From Cuneatibacter caecimuris (GTDB lineage: Bacteria > Bacillota > Clostridia > Lachnospirales > Lachnospiraceae), in assembly GCF_004216775.1 (NCBI RefSeq), contig NZ_SGXF01000006.1, positions 124,001 through 188,000 on the forward strand: a stretch of 64,000 nucleotides of DNA. Reading direction: 5' to 3'. Under the pieces are notes generated by a model. It did not search any database. It had not been told where the DNA came from and was given only the letters and a program-made list of their open reading frames with translations. The first letter of the stretch is position 1. Every line of letters starts with the position of its first letter. The position numbers were made by a program, and so were the translations under genes. Below, one piece after another: positions 34,683 through 43,049 of the stretch.

Positions 34683-36508
34683 CTGTCCACTCGACCTCCC
34701 TTGAATACGCCGTAGCCGAAATGATCGCAGCGCAGGCATCTGCTGGATTCCTGTCTGGCTTCCTCGCAGGTCATGCCGCATTCCACCAGATCAAAGTCCT
34801 TCACCCGTTCTGCGGCGTCCCGTTCCTCCATATTCACCCGTCCGCAGGCCGGACGGTCCGCCAGGCGCGCCGCAGGGATTTCCACATCGCTCTGGATCAC
34901 ATGGTGGTACCCCAGATATTCATCAATATTGGCGGCCGCCACCTTGCCCGCGGCAATGGCGCGGATTACAGTAGCAGGGCCGGTCACACAGTCTCCTCCT
35001 GCAAAAACGCCGGGAATATCCTTAATTCCGCTCCAGCTCAACGCGTCGATCACGCCCCGCTTTACAGGGATTCCATATTTTTCAAAGCTCTTGGACTCAA
35101 TGCCCTGGCCGATGGCCACGATCACCAGGTCGCAGGGAATCCGCTTTTCCGGCTCTTCCGCATCCACAGGCTTTGGCCTTCCCCCCTGCACCCTGCTGAT
35201 CAGCTGAGGCTTCACCCAGAGCGCGGCAGCGTTTCCGTCTTCATCTTTCTCAATGCGCACAGGAGCCTGCAGTTCCAGAACCTGACAGCCTTCTTCCGCC
35301 GCTCCGTCCACTTCTTCTTTTAAAGCTGTCATGTCCACTCTGCGCCTGCGGTAAACAATTCCCACGGTTTCCGCGCCAAGGCGTACGGAAGAACGGGCCA
35401 CGTCCATGGCCACATTTCCGCCGCCGATGACCAGCACTCTCTTGCCCGTGAAATCCGGCATCTCATCATCGCCGATTTTGCGCAGCATTTCCACTGCGGA
35501 GATCACATTTCCGGCGTCCTCGCCTTCAATGCCGATCTTCTTATCCGTGTGCGCCCCTATGGCTATGTACACCGCGTCATACTGGTTCCGCAGGTCGATA
35601 ATAGACATATCCTGGCCCACGCTCACCTCTGTTTTTACTTCCACACCGTTGGAAAGCATGGTTTCGATTTCCGCGTCCAGGCTCTTTCTGGGCAGGCGGT
35701 AATTGGGTATGCCATAGCGCAGCATACCGCCCAGCTTCTTCCTCTGCTCATAAATCGTTACCTTATGCCCCATCAGAGAAAGATAATATGCGGCGCTCAG
35801 GCCGCCCGGCCCTCCGCCGATCACTGCCACTGTCTTTCCGGTATCATCCTGAGGCGCGGGAACCGGCACTTCTCCGGCGTGGTCTACCGCAAAACGCTTC
35901 AGCCCCCGGATATTCACCGGGAAATCCACCATATTTCTCCGGCATCTGGCCTCGCAGGGGTGCTCGCAGATCAGCCCGCACACCAGAGGCATGGGATTGT
36001 CCTTGCGGATCAGCCGCACGGCATCGGCATAGCGGCCTTCTGACACCAGGGCTACGTAGCCGGGAATATCCACGCCCGCAGGGCACAATGCCACACAGGG
36101 CACCGGCTGGCTCAGCTCACAGGTACACCTTCCCCGCAGGATGTGCTCCTCATAATCGTCTCGGAAGCCCTGTACTCCTTCCAGCACCATGCGGGCTGCC
36201 TGGAAGCCGATGGCGCAATCCGCTGATACAGAGATTCCCCGCGCCGTCTTCTCAATCAGATCAATGGTTTCCAATGTTGCATTGCCGTCCAGCACATCTT
36301 CCAGCAATTTTTCCAGCTGTCCCAGGCCCACGCGGCAGGGCACGCATTTTCCGCAGGTCTGTGCGTGGCACAGTTTCAGAAATGACGCCGCCATATCCAC
36401 AGGACAGAGTCCGGGCGGGCTGGCGACAATCCTGCGCTCCAGATCCTTATAAAGAGACTCCACTGTGGTTTGAGCCTGATTCAGGGTAATGATACTCAGT
36501 CTGCTCAT
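34676..36508 (-). CDS. NuoF-C/GltD-like fusion flavoprotein, hydrogenase partner
   Basis: This 610-residue protein joins three parts. Residues 25-110 are a NuoF-like [4Fe-4S] domain (HAQTCGKCVPCRVGLGQLEK). Residues 125-205 form a GltD/DPYD-like Fe-S helical domain (CVALCPAGVDIPGY, CGLICEHPCEARCRRN). Residues 228-540 are an FAD/NAD(P) oxidoreductase (GGGPGGLSAAYYLSLMGHKV, RVLVIGGGNVAMDVARS, GVFAGGDCVTGPATV). The C-terminus adds CLRCDHFG. It lacks the FMN/NADH part of NuoF. It would pass electrons between NAD(P)H and the hydrogenase and possibly bifurcate. Confidence 0.86.
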   Translation of the reverse strand: MSRLSIITLNQAQTTVESLYKDLERRIVASPPGLCPVDMAASFLKLCHAQTCGKCVPCRVGLGQLEKLLEDVLDGNATLETIDLIEKTARGISVSADCAIGFQAARMVLEGVQGFRDDYEEHILRGRCTCELSQPVPCVALCPAGVDIPGYVALVSEGRYADAVRLIRKDNPMPLVCGLICEHPCEARCRRNMVDFPVNIRGLKRFAVDHAGEVPVPAPQDDTGKTVAVIGGGPGGLSAAYYLSLMGHKVTIYEQRKKLGGMLRYGIPNYRLPRKSLDAEIETMLSNGVEVKTEVSVGQDMSIIDLRNQYDAVYIAIGAHTDKKIGIEGEDAGNVISAVEMLRKIGDDEMPDFTGKRVLVIGGGNVAMDVARSSVRLGAETVGIVYRRRRVDMTALKEEVDGAAEEGCQVLELQAPVRIEKDEDGNAAALWVKPQLISRVQGGRPKPVDAEEPEKRIPCDLVIVAIGQGIESKSFEKYGIPVKRGVIDALSWSGIKDIPGVFAGGDCVTGPATVIRAIAAGKVAAANIDEYLGYHHVIQSDVEIPAARLADRPACGRVNMEERDAAERVKDFDLVECGMTCEEARQESSRCLRCDHFGYGVFKGGRVDRW

Positions 36509-36554
36509 TTGTTTTCCCTCACTTTGTTATGTATTACCTACAAACCATGCTATC

Positions 36555-36583
36555 AGTTTAACAATTTTTATGAGCATTGTCAA
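36555..36583 (-). promoter_or_regulatory. Promoter of the hydrogenase operon
   Basis: On the minus strand TTGACA (36583-36578) and TAAACT (36560-36555) are 17 nt apart. Confidence 0.8.
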
Positions 36584-36647
36584 TAAATAAACAATGAACA
36601 AGCAGGACTTTTTTGTGGTCTTATCCCAATATCAGACTGGCGTACCT

Positions 36648-37175
36648 TTAATCCCTGGATTTCATTCCGGGCAGGCGTTTTAATATTTCTCTGCAGGCCA
36701 GACCGATGCAGAATCCGGTCACTGCTCCGGCGGCCAGAAGAACAGGAAGGTAATACAATACCCCTTCCCCCAGAAGCGCGGCCGCCACACAGAGCTGCGC
36801 AATATTATGGGCAGTTCCTCCGGCCAGGCTGACGCCTATGATGCCAAATCCTCCGCCACGTTTCAGACCGGCCATCACCAGGAGACTGGCTGCCGCCCCT
36901 GCCAGGCTGAAGTACAGGCTGAAAAGATTGGTAAATGAAAATGCCACCAGAAGAACTCTGATGAAAGATATGGCCAGCCCGCCTTTCCAGCCAAACAGAT
37001 ACAGCGCCATCACAATCACCAGGTTTGCCAATCCAAGTTTCATTCCCGGAACCCAGAAGAATGCCGGAATCAGAGTTTCTATATAGCTCAGAAGAAAGGC
37101 CAGGGCGACCAGCATCCCATACAGGGCTGCCCGTTTTGCCCGGGTATCTCCGTTCTTTTGTCCCCACCGCCGCAT
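36648..37175 (-). CDS. Gx transporter family protein (Hpre_diP_synt_I-like)
   Basis: This 175-residue membrane protein with about five segments has IPAFFWVPGMKLGLANLVIV and GGTAHNIAQL, as in the family once named heptaprenyl diphosphate synthase component I. Its activity as a synthase is doubtful. In many Firmicutes it is neighbour to NusG_II and ApbE genes, as here, and to Rnf or other flavin-dependent electron-transfer loci. GGAGG repeats precede the ATG. Confidence 0.82.
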   Translation of the reverse strand: MRRWGQKNGDTRAKRAALYGMLVALAFLLSYIETLIPAFFWVPGMKLGLANLVIVMALYLFGWKGGLAISFIRVLLVAFSFTNLFSLYFSLAGAAASLLVMAGLKRGGGFGIIGVSLAGGTAHNIAQLCVAAALLGEGVLYYLPVLLAAGAVTGFCIGLACREILKRLPGMKSRD

Positions 37176-37211
37176 CAGCGCCTCCTCCTGCTCCTCCTAA
37201 GGGCCATCCTG

Positions 37212-37559
37212 TTATTCCTCCGCTTCTTCCACAATTCTTACAACCAACTGGTGGGGCAGGCATATGATGCTCTGGCCGTTTTTGCTGATTCCGCCCTGGC
37301 GCACGCACAGCCTGTCCGGGCAGTCCGCTTCCTCAATCCGCGCAATGCCGCCTTCAATCACCAGCGTATTGGTTCCTCCTGTTCCTGCAATGATTTTCCT
37401 GCAGGGTTCTGACATAGGAATCCGCTCAATGATTTCCGAACCTACCTGAATTTCCGCATACCCGCCTTGTTTTCCGGGGAAAAACAGGGAGAAACATCCC
37501 CATAATATTGCTGCGGCCAATAAAATTCCGGCCAGCAAAATAATATCTTTTCTTTTCAT
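37212..37559 (-). CDS. NusG domain II-containing membrane-anchored protein
   Basis: This protein of about 115 residues has one N-terminal membrane helix (residues 5-24) followed by a small extracellular beta domain with VIEGGIARIEEADCPDRLC and CLPHQLVVRI. The two Cys residues might bond. The family is linked by context to extracellular flavinylated electron-transfer proteins. GGGAG is 5 nt before the ATG. Function is not known. Confidence 0.85.
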   Translation of the reverse strand: MKRKDIILLAGILLAAAILWGCFSLFFPGKQGGYAEIQVGSEIIERIPMSEPCRKIIAGTGGTNTLVIEGGIARIEEADCPDRLCVRQGGISKNGQSIICLPHQLVVRIVEEAEE

Positions 37560-37723
37560 CGCAGCTCCCAATTCTTATCTGAAATTATCCTGTAATTATA
37601 CCATATTCTACTTCTGGATTCTACCAGTAAAATAGATGGAGCCCGGCGCCTCTTTCTGTTTATGCTGGTTTCTTGACAGTCTGCTCTCCTGCTGTTACAA
37701 TCGACAGCATGGAGGTGAACAAA

Positions 37724-38749
37724 ATGTCAGACCATTCCGGCTCTATCTATTACAAATGCAAGCTCCTGTTCTGCACATTCCTGGTTTTTGCGGCTGCGCT
37801 CCTGCCTCTGTCGGGATGCAGCCGCAAAGCAGAACCTGTTTCCAGAACGGATTTCATGTTCGATACAGTTGTGACATTGACGCTTTATGATCCGGCGGAT
37901 GAAAGCCTGTTGGGAGAAGCTCTGGCATACTGCAGAAGCTTTGAACAGATTTTCAGCCGCACAAACTCTGAAAGCGAGCTTTACCGGATCAATCACCGGC
38001 AGCCCGGCGAACGCACTCTCCAGCTCTCTGACGATTTGTCCTCAGCTATTTCTTCCGCTCTCGCCTGGGCGCATCTATCGGACGGGGCTCTGGATATTTC
38101 CATGGGGCGGGTGGTTTCTCTCTGGGATTTCCAGGGAGAAGATCCAAAGCCGCCTTCTTCTGAGGAAGTCCGGCTGGCCCTGCAGTCTTCCGGATGGGAC
38201 CGGCTCCGTCTGGAAGGAAATATGCTCACATTTCCCAATGATACCATGGAGCTGGATTTGGGCGCAGTAGCAAAAGGTTATATTGCGGACAGGCTGAAAG
38301 ACTGGCTGAAACAGCGCGGCGTTGCCAGCGCGCTGATCAATCTGGGCGGCAACCTGCTCTGTCTCGGTTCCCAGCCGGACGGCGCTCCGTTTCACTTGGG
38401 AATCCAGAAACCTTTTGGGACAGTTTCTGAGCTGGCCGGCACATGTGCTGTCAAAGACCAGTCCATGGTGACTTCAGGGACTTATCAGAGAAATTTCACT
38501 TCAATGGGGGTGACGTACCACCACCTGCTGAACCCTGAAACAGGCTGGCCCAGCGAAAACGGTCTTGTCTCTGTGACCATTCTGACTTCTTCCAGCGCAG
38601 ATGCAGACGCGCTGAGCACCGCTTGCTTTATTCTGGGCAAAGAAAAAGGGATGGCTCTCATCGAAAGCCTTCCCGATACGGAAGCAGTTTTTATCGGCGA
38701 GAACAGCGAAACCACCGCATCTTCCGGCTGGCCCGGACAGATGCGGTGA
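37724..38749 (+). CDS. apbE: FAD:protein FMN transferase, ApbE lipoprotein
   Basis: This 341-residue lipoprotein has a signal peptide and lipobox LLPLSGCS, then MFDTVVTLTLYD, LDISMGRVVSLW, MELDLGAVAKGYIADRLKDW, ALINLGGNLLCLG, and HHLLNPETGWP. It links FMN from FAD to Thr/Ser in target proteins outside the membrane. RnfG and RnfD, encoded about 7 kb away, are its probable targets. GGAGG lies 8 nt before the ATG at 37724. It is divergent from the NusG_II gene. Confidence 0.93.
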   Translation: MSDHSGSIYYKCKLLFCTFLVFAAALLPLSGCSRKAEPVSRTDFMFDTVVTLTLYDPADESLLGEALAYCRSFEQIFSRTNSESELYRINHRQPGERTLQLSDDLSSAISSALAWAHLSDGALDISMGRVVSLWDFQGEDPKPPSSEEVRLALQSSGWDRLRLEGNMLTFPNDTMELDLGAVAKGYIADRLKDWLKQRGVASALINLGGNLLCLGSQPDGAPFHLGIQKPFGTVSELAGTCAVKDQSMVTSGTYQRNFTSMGVTYHHLLNPETGWPSENGLVSVTILTSSSADADALSTACFILGKEKGMALIESLPDTEAVFIGENSETTASSGWPGQMR

Positions 38750-38773
38750 TTTTCCCATGCGTTTCCTTCCCGG

Positions 38774-39823
38774 TTAGTTCCATTTCACTTGTTTCAGGTC
38801 CGGCCAGCACTGTTCCGCCTGCCGGAGGATCTTCTTTTTTCCCTTTTCTCCTACCTGCTCAAACATCTGTATTTCCAACTTATGATTCTTTTCCTTCCAT
38901 CTTCCCGCCACTCTGCCCTGATACAGTATTCCGGGCATCACAATGCCCGATAGGTTGAATATACCACGAAGATGTTCTGGTGGCAGAAACAGGCTTTCTT
39001 TTTTTTGATATCCCAGCAGAAGCTGATCAAACCCGGCCAGAAAAATGCAGTCTGGAATTTCAGGATAATCTGCAGGCGCCTCACAATCGTCTTCCGCCTC
39101 ATATCTGTATGTTTCTCCTGTCTTCACTTCTTTCAGTGCCAGTTTATTCATCCAGCCCCTCACTCTTGATTTCGGCGCTTTGAAATAATAAGCGGCGTCA
39201 TTTACTGACGAAGGTCCAAAAAAAGTGAAATAGCGCCGGGCCAGTTCCAACTCTGCGGCCTCTTTTTCCATGGGATCAAAGTCCGGGCATCGCTGAAAGG
39301 CTTTCTCTTCCTGCACCAGATAGGAAATTTTTCCTGTTTCCGCCAGATACCGGATCATTCCTCCCCAGGAATTAAATAAGCTTTCACATTCCCGGTCTGT
39401 CATCCCTTCTAAAAAGCACTGTTTTTTCAGTTCTTCCCTCCTGGAGATTCCCTCTCCGATCAGCGACAGAATCCGATCTGCAAAATATTGCTTTCTATCC
39501 AGCGTGATATATTCATCTGCTTCCATCCTGTCCACCGGACGGAGAAAATGATCTCTTCCCTGATGAAGAAACAGGGATAGATCTTCTTTTGCGAACACAT
39601 GAACCGTCCCTCGCAGAGTCCAGCTTTTCACAAGTCTGTCCCGGATTTCCTGACAGTCAGGCTCCGTCCCTTCCGGACATCGGATTTTCAGACTGTGAAA
39701 AACATTGCGCATGAACTGGGCCTGCAGTCCGTTTAAATCTTTGCAGACCCGGACAGGCTCTGCAGGAGCGGTCAAATGCTGCCGGAATAAAATTTTAGCT
39801 TTGCATAAATCCAGACTGCTCAA
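38774..39823 (-). CDS. Winged-helix DNA-binding protein, AlkZ/YcaQ-like
   Basis: This 349-residue protein resembles the HTH_42 family. LNGLQAQFMRN near residue 30 carries the QxQ motif that characterises AlkZ-type DNA glycosylases, and TLRGTVHVF near residue 70 is another family block. Such enzymes excise bulky alkylated or crosslinked bases. The gene overlaps the downstream end of the lipoprotein gene by 4 nt, an unexpected partner. Activity is inferred. Confidence 0.78.
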   Translation of the reverse strand: MSSLDLCKAKILFRQHLTAPAEPVRVCKDLNGLQAQFMRNVFHSLKIRCPEGTEPDCQEIRDRLVKSWTLRGTVHVFAKEDLSLFLHQGRDHFLRPVDRMEADEYITLDRKQYFADRILSLIGEGISRREELKKQCFLEGMTDRECESLFNSWGGMIRYLAETGKISYLVQEEKAFQRCPDFDPMEKEAAELELARRYFTFFGPSSVNDAAYYFKAPKSRVRGWMNKLALKEVKTGETYRYEAEDDCEAPADYPEIPDCIFLAGFDQLLLGYQKKESLFLPPEHLRGIFNLSGIVMPGILYQGRVAGRWKEKNHKLEIQMFEQVGEKGKKKILRQAEQCWPDLKQVKWN

Positions 39824-41073
39824 TTATTCTCCTCTCCCTCTTCCCCATACATCGGAATTCCCATTTCTTCCAGCACCCGGCAGTATCCGGAACCGCTGAT
39901 GAGCGTATGGCTCAGGTCTTCCACCGGTTTCTCCTGATTCAGCCTGATCTGTGTTTCCAAACGATGGATCTCCTCTTCTGTCATCCGTCCGGAAATCCGA
40001 AACAGCGCCAGAAGGGAGTCGAGGTACACATATTCAAAAACATTACACTTCTGATTCACCACTGCGTCACTGGTATACAGAAAATAATAATCAATCAGCT
40101 GGGAAGCCGCTTCCGGCCTGCTCATCAGTTCCTGTACGACAGGGCTTTTCTCCAGGTCTTCTTTCAGCCAGGTCTCTCTGTCACAGCTGAGATGCGCTCC
40201 CACCTCCATCCAGGAGGCGTCTAGGCTGCCCAGAGTGATCAGGTTCCAGGTACTAAGCGTTTTTAATACTTCCGGGTCTGTCTTGGCGGCATCCCACTCC
40301 GGCGTTCCGGGGAGCAGCAGATAGCCTGCATAAATCTCTGCTTCTGTTTCCGGGGACAGGGTTTTCAACCCCGCTCCAAAATCCCGAAGGCATCCCTCAT
40401 AAGTCTCTCCGCCTGCCATTCTGGGATGGGTTTCATATTCTCTGATATAAACTGATACTCTCTGATCCAATCGCCTGATATCTCCCTCCAGCATCAGCCC
40501 GCGGTAACGGATATAAGCCAGAAGCCGTTCCAAAAGGCAATATTCATAGAGGTTGTCTTTCTGCTCCAGAACTTCATCGCTGGTATATCTGAAATAATAA
40601 TCCACAGCAGCCTTTCCCAAATCCTTCCGGGTACACAGCTCTTTCAATACTGGGTTGGTTTTCTCCTGCTCTTCTCCCCAGACATGGAACCATTCCGGAG
40701 CTGCTTCGCCGCTTGTCTCCCGGGTGGCATCCAGGGTATACAATGTGATCAGGTTTTCTGTGCTCAATCTTTTCAGAACTGTTTCTTCTGTTCTGGCGGC
40801 ATCCCACTCCGGCGTTCCAGGTATAATCTGATATCCTTCATACAGCTTCTCTTTCATCTTTTCTGAGAGAGTCGCTGTCCCTTCTTCTAAAGAATTTTCC
40901 TCTGTTTCTGTTTCCTCCTTGCAGGTTTCACTTTCGGCATTATTTGATTCTCCTGTAAATTCTGGAATCGTAACTGGTTTCTCCGGAAGGCGGCTCTCCT
41001 GGGAAGCTGGTTGTCCGCAGCCAGTGAGAAAGCATAGAGTGAATGCGATACAGATTAACATTTTCATAATCAA
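39820..41073 (-). CDS. Lipoprotein with two tandem helical modules, function unknown
   Basis: This protein of 415-417 residues has a signal peptide with lipobox FLTGCG. A low-complexity Glu/Thr-rich spacer (35-70) follows. Two repeats of about 150 residues come next: the first contains IIPGTPEWDAA, LSTENLITLYTLDA and VDYYFRYTSDEV; the second contains LLPGTPEWDAA, LSTWNLITLGSLDA and IDYYFLYTSDAV. They appear to have arisen by duplication. A related single module is in the next gene upstream. No enzyme motif was seen. A second ATG two codons in is the alternative start. Confidence 0.8.
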   Translation of the reverse strand: MIMKMLICIAFTLCFLTGCGQPASQESRLPEKPVTIPEFTGESNNAESETCKEETETEENSLEEGTATLSEKMKEKLYEGYQIIPGTPEWDAARTEETVLKRLSTENLITLYTLDATRETSGEAAPEWFHVWGEEQEKTNPVLKELCTRKDLGKAAVDYYFRYTSDEVLEQKDNLYEYCLLERLLAYIRYRGLMLEGDIRRLDQRVSVYIREYETHPRMAGGETYEGCLRDFGAGLKTLSPETEAEIYAGYLLLPGTPEWDAAKTDPEVLKTLSTWNLITLGSLDASWMEVGAHLSCDRETWLKEDLEKSPVVQELMSRPEAASQLIDYYFLYTSDAVVNQKCNVFEYVYLDSLLALFRISGRMTEEEIHRLETQIRLNQEKPVEDLSHTLISGSGYCRVLEEMGIPMYGEEGEENN

Positions 41074-41081
41074 TCCTCCGA

Positions 41082-42140
41082 TTAATAATGAACCCTCTTA
41101 TAATAAGTCAAAATTTCAGCTCCCGTATAATAAGGACAATATGTATGGGCGTGTCTCATTAATGGACCTATTCCCCACTTTGAAATAACGGCTGAAGAAC
41201 TAGTAATATTTCCCGAATGATCTCCCTTATAAGAAGCTCCATTGGCATCATAGTAAATTTTTTCTCCTTGAGAATAACTAACAGCAGCATAACTTCCATC
41301 ATGCATATAACTCCATGGGTTCTCCATCCAAACTAAAATATTCGTTAAAGACTGATACCACGCATATGCATGACAATTATACTGGTATGTAGCTGAAGCA
41401 ATTTTTGAAGCATTTGGATATGTACGAAGCATTTCCTTTTCTGCCTCTCTTGCCAGACTTTCATGATCTGCATCATCATAATTTGTACGTCTTATTGAAA
41501 CAGGTGTACCAACTGGAGTATAGACTACATCTAGTGCTTCTTTTTTTGTTAAATCAACTTGTTCGTTTGACATCTGCTTATATATACATCCCTTAGTTTT
41601 AGGCAATGACAAACTATCAGATAAACAAACACTTATTTCAGGTTCCATAAAAGAAAGGAACTTATCTTTCTCAGGATTCTTCAATTCCCCTTTAAAATAC
41701 AAATAAGACAAAATACCTTCTAACGCATAATCTTTCAAGTCGCAAGGATCCGCTTCATTATAGTTTGCATACGATACCACAATATTTTGCTCATAAAAAT
41801 CAAATAGAATTGTTGACACATCCTCTCTTTCAAGTAGCTCAGCTAAGCTACCACAGTGCTCCCTCAATGCAAGAATACCATCCTCTAGTGAATCGAATAA
41901 AAACATATCTACCAACAAAGGATATTCTAATACATACTGTAATAGTTCTTCCGTCGTTAAATCATTCAATTTTTCAACTGAAACATCACACGCTTCAATC
42001 ATATCCAAATGTGAAGAAAATTCTTTCCAAATACTTGAATCACGATTCACAGGATATAAAAAAGCATTATCTGCAAATACCAAATGACTACTACAAAAGC
42101 AACATAACACCGCACTTAAAGTACAAATAAGTTTTTTCAT
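41082..42140 (-). CDS. Secreted protein with one helical module and a Cys-His C-terminal domain
   Basis: This 352-residue protein has a signal peptide ending near LVFADNA. Residues 30-170 resemble the module repeated in the neighbouring lipoprotein (DLTTEELLQYVLEYPL; ILFDFYEQNIVVS; ALEGILSYLYFKG). Residues 245-350 carry YQYNCHAYAWYQ, then ANGASYKGDHSGNI and SKWGIGPLMRHAHTYCPYY, which suggests a papain/NlpC-like or related Cys-His fold, but I cannot name it. Base composition is visibly more AT-rich than its neighbours, which suggests acquisition by transfer. Confidence 0.75.
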   Translation of the reverse strand: MKKLICTLSAVLCCFCSSHLVFADNAFLYPVNRDSSIWKEFSSHLDMIEACDVSVEKLNDLTTEELLQYVLEYPLLVDMFLFDSLEDGILALREHCGSLAELLEREDVSTILFDFYEQNIVVSYANYNEADPCDLKDYALEGILSYLYFKGELKNPEKDKFLSFMEPEISVCLSDSLSLPKTKGCIYKQMSNEQVDLTKKEALDVVYTPVGTPVSIRRTNYDDADHESLAREAEKEMLRTYPNASKIASATYQYNCHAYAWYQSLTNILVWMENPWSYMHDGSYAAVSYSQGEKIYYDANGASYKGDHSGNITSSSAVISKWGIGPLMRHAHTYCPYYTGAEILTYYKRVHY

Positions 42141-42253
42141 AATAACCCCTCCTAATTCTTAGTCTTCTATTAATTATAAATAACACCTTGGTAAATGTCA
42201 ACAAATAATCATCAAAAGCATCATATCATTTGTTTACTTTTTTCTTGTACCAT

Positions 42254-42922
42254 TTACAATGACACGTATTTTCGAATATGCCCGTCCGGGTCTTTTTCAA
42301 AATGCTGCAGCAGATCACGCCGCCCAAATTTTTTGGCAATACGGCACGCTGCCATACGAATTTTCGGAGCCGGATGTTCTGCCATAAGATCATACAGCTG
42401 CAAATAGTTTTCCGGCGTGCAGAAATCTGCCAAGTGCTCTGCAATAGCAATCTTGGCGCTGTCCGTACCGCAGGTTCGATACAGGTTTAAAGTTCGCTCC
42501 AGATTCTCTTTACTTTTTTCCACGCCGTCAAGGACCTGATAGAAATAGCAGCCCAGCCAGCTGCGGCAGCTCTCCAGACAAGCAAAAATCTCCTCGTCCG
42601 CAATTTTAATTTTGCCATTAACAAGATGATCCAGGGCTGTTGTGACAAGAAACTTTTCTTTGCTCTTGAGAGCCTTCAGCAGATCGGAACTCAGCTCAGA
42701 AGATTCCGCGAAGTCAAATATCACGGACAAGACATATCTCCGCTTGTACTTGTCCGCAGATGCTATATACTTTTTCAGCAGCTCATACGCCTCATGGGTG
42801 CCTGCAAGCCGAAGGGCTTCGCATGCCAAAACAAAAGTCTGCATATGGGGCGAATCCATCATTTCACTTAACTCTGCAAAAGAAAGATTTTCAGGCACAT
42901 CCTGTCCATTCACCCTTTTCAT
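42254..42922 (-). CDS. HEAT-repeat-like protein
   Basis: This 222-residue soluble protein is nearly all helix, with repeated amphipathic pairs such as MQTFVLACEALRLAGTHEAY, YVLSVIFDFAESSE, FLVTTALDHLVNGK and IRMAACRIAKKFGRRDLLQ. No catalytic motif was found. It may be a protein-binding scaffold. It lies between the AT-rich secreted-protein gene and the rnf operon. Confidence 0.7.
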   Translation of the reverse strand: MKRVNGQDVPENLSFAELSEMMDSPHMQTFVLACEALRLAGTHEAYELLKKYIASADKYKRRYVLSVIFDFAESSELSSDLLKALKSKEKFLVTTALDHLVNGKIKIADEEIFACLESCRSWLGCYFYQVLDGVEKSKENLERTLNLYRTCGTDSAKIAIAEHLADFCTPENYLQLYDLMAEHPAPKIRMAACRIAKKFGRRDLLQHFEKDPDGHIRKYVSL

Positions 42923-42961
42923 CCGCCTGCCTCCAATAGAAAGAACAAATTATTTCTTATA

Positions 42962-42995
42962 AGCAGAAAGCGCGGGCTTCCCCACGCTTTCCTGC
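42962..42995 (-). terminator. Hairpin downstream of rnfB
   Basis: On the minus strand AGCAGGAAAGCGTGGG pairs with CCCGCGCTTTCTGCT with two interruptions. There is no T-run, so it may stabilise the 3' end of the rnf transcript more than terminate it. Confidence 0.5.
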
Positions 42996-43042
42996 TGTAT
43001 AGGATACTGCCTTCCCTATGCAATAAAACCCTCCAGGGGGAT
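42994..43042 (+). repeat. Dispersed structured repeat, copy R5 (fragment, opposite orientation)
   Basis: Degenerate hairpin A (CTGTATAGGATACTGCCTTC, CCTATGCAATAAAA) is followed by CCCTCCAGGGGGAT. Relative to R1-R4 it is inverted, and the cruciform half is missing. It lies downstream of rnfB. Confidence 0.6.
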
Positions 43043-43049
43043 TTTTTCA

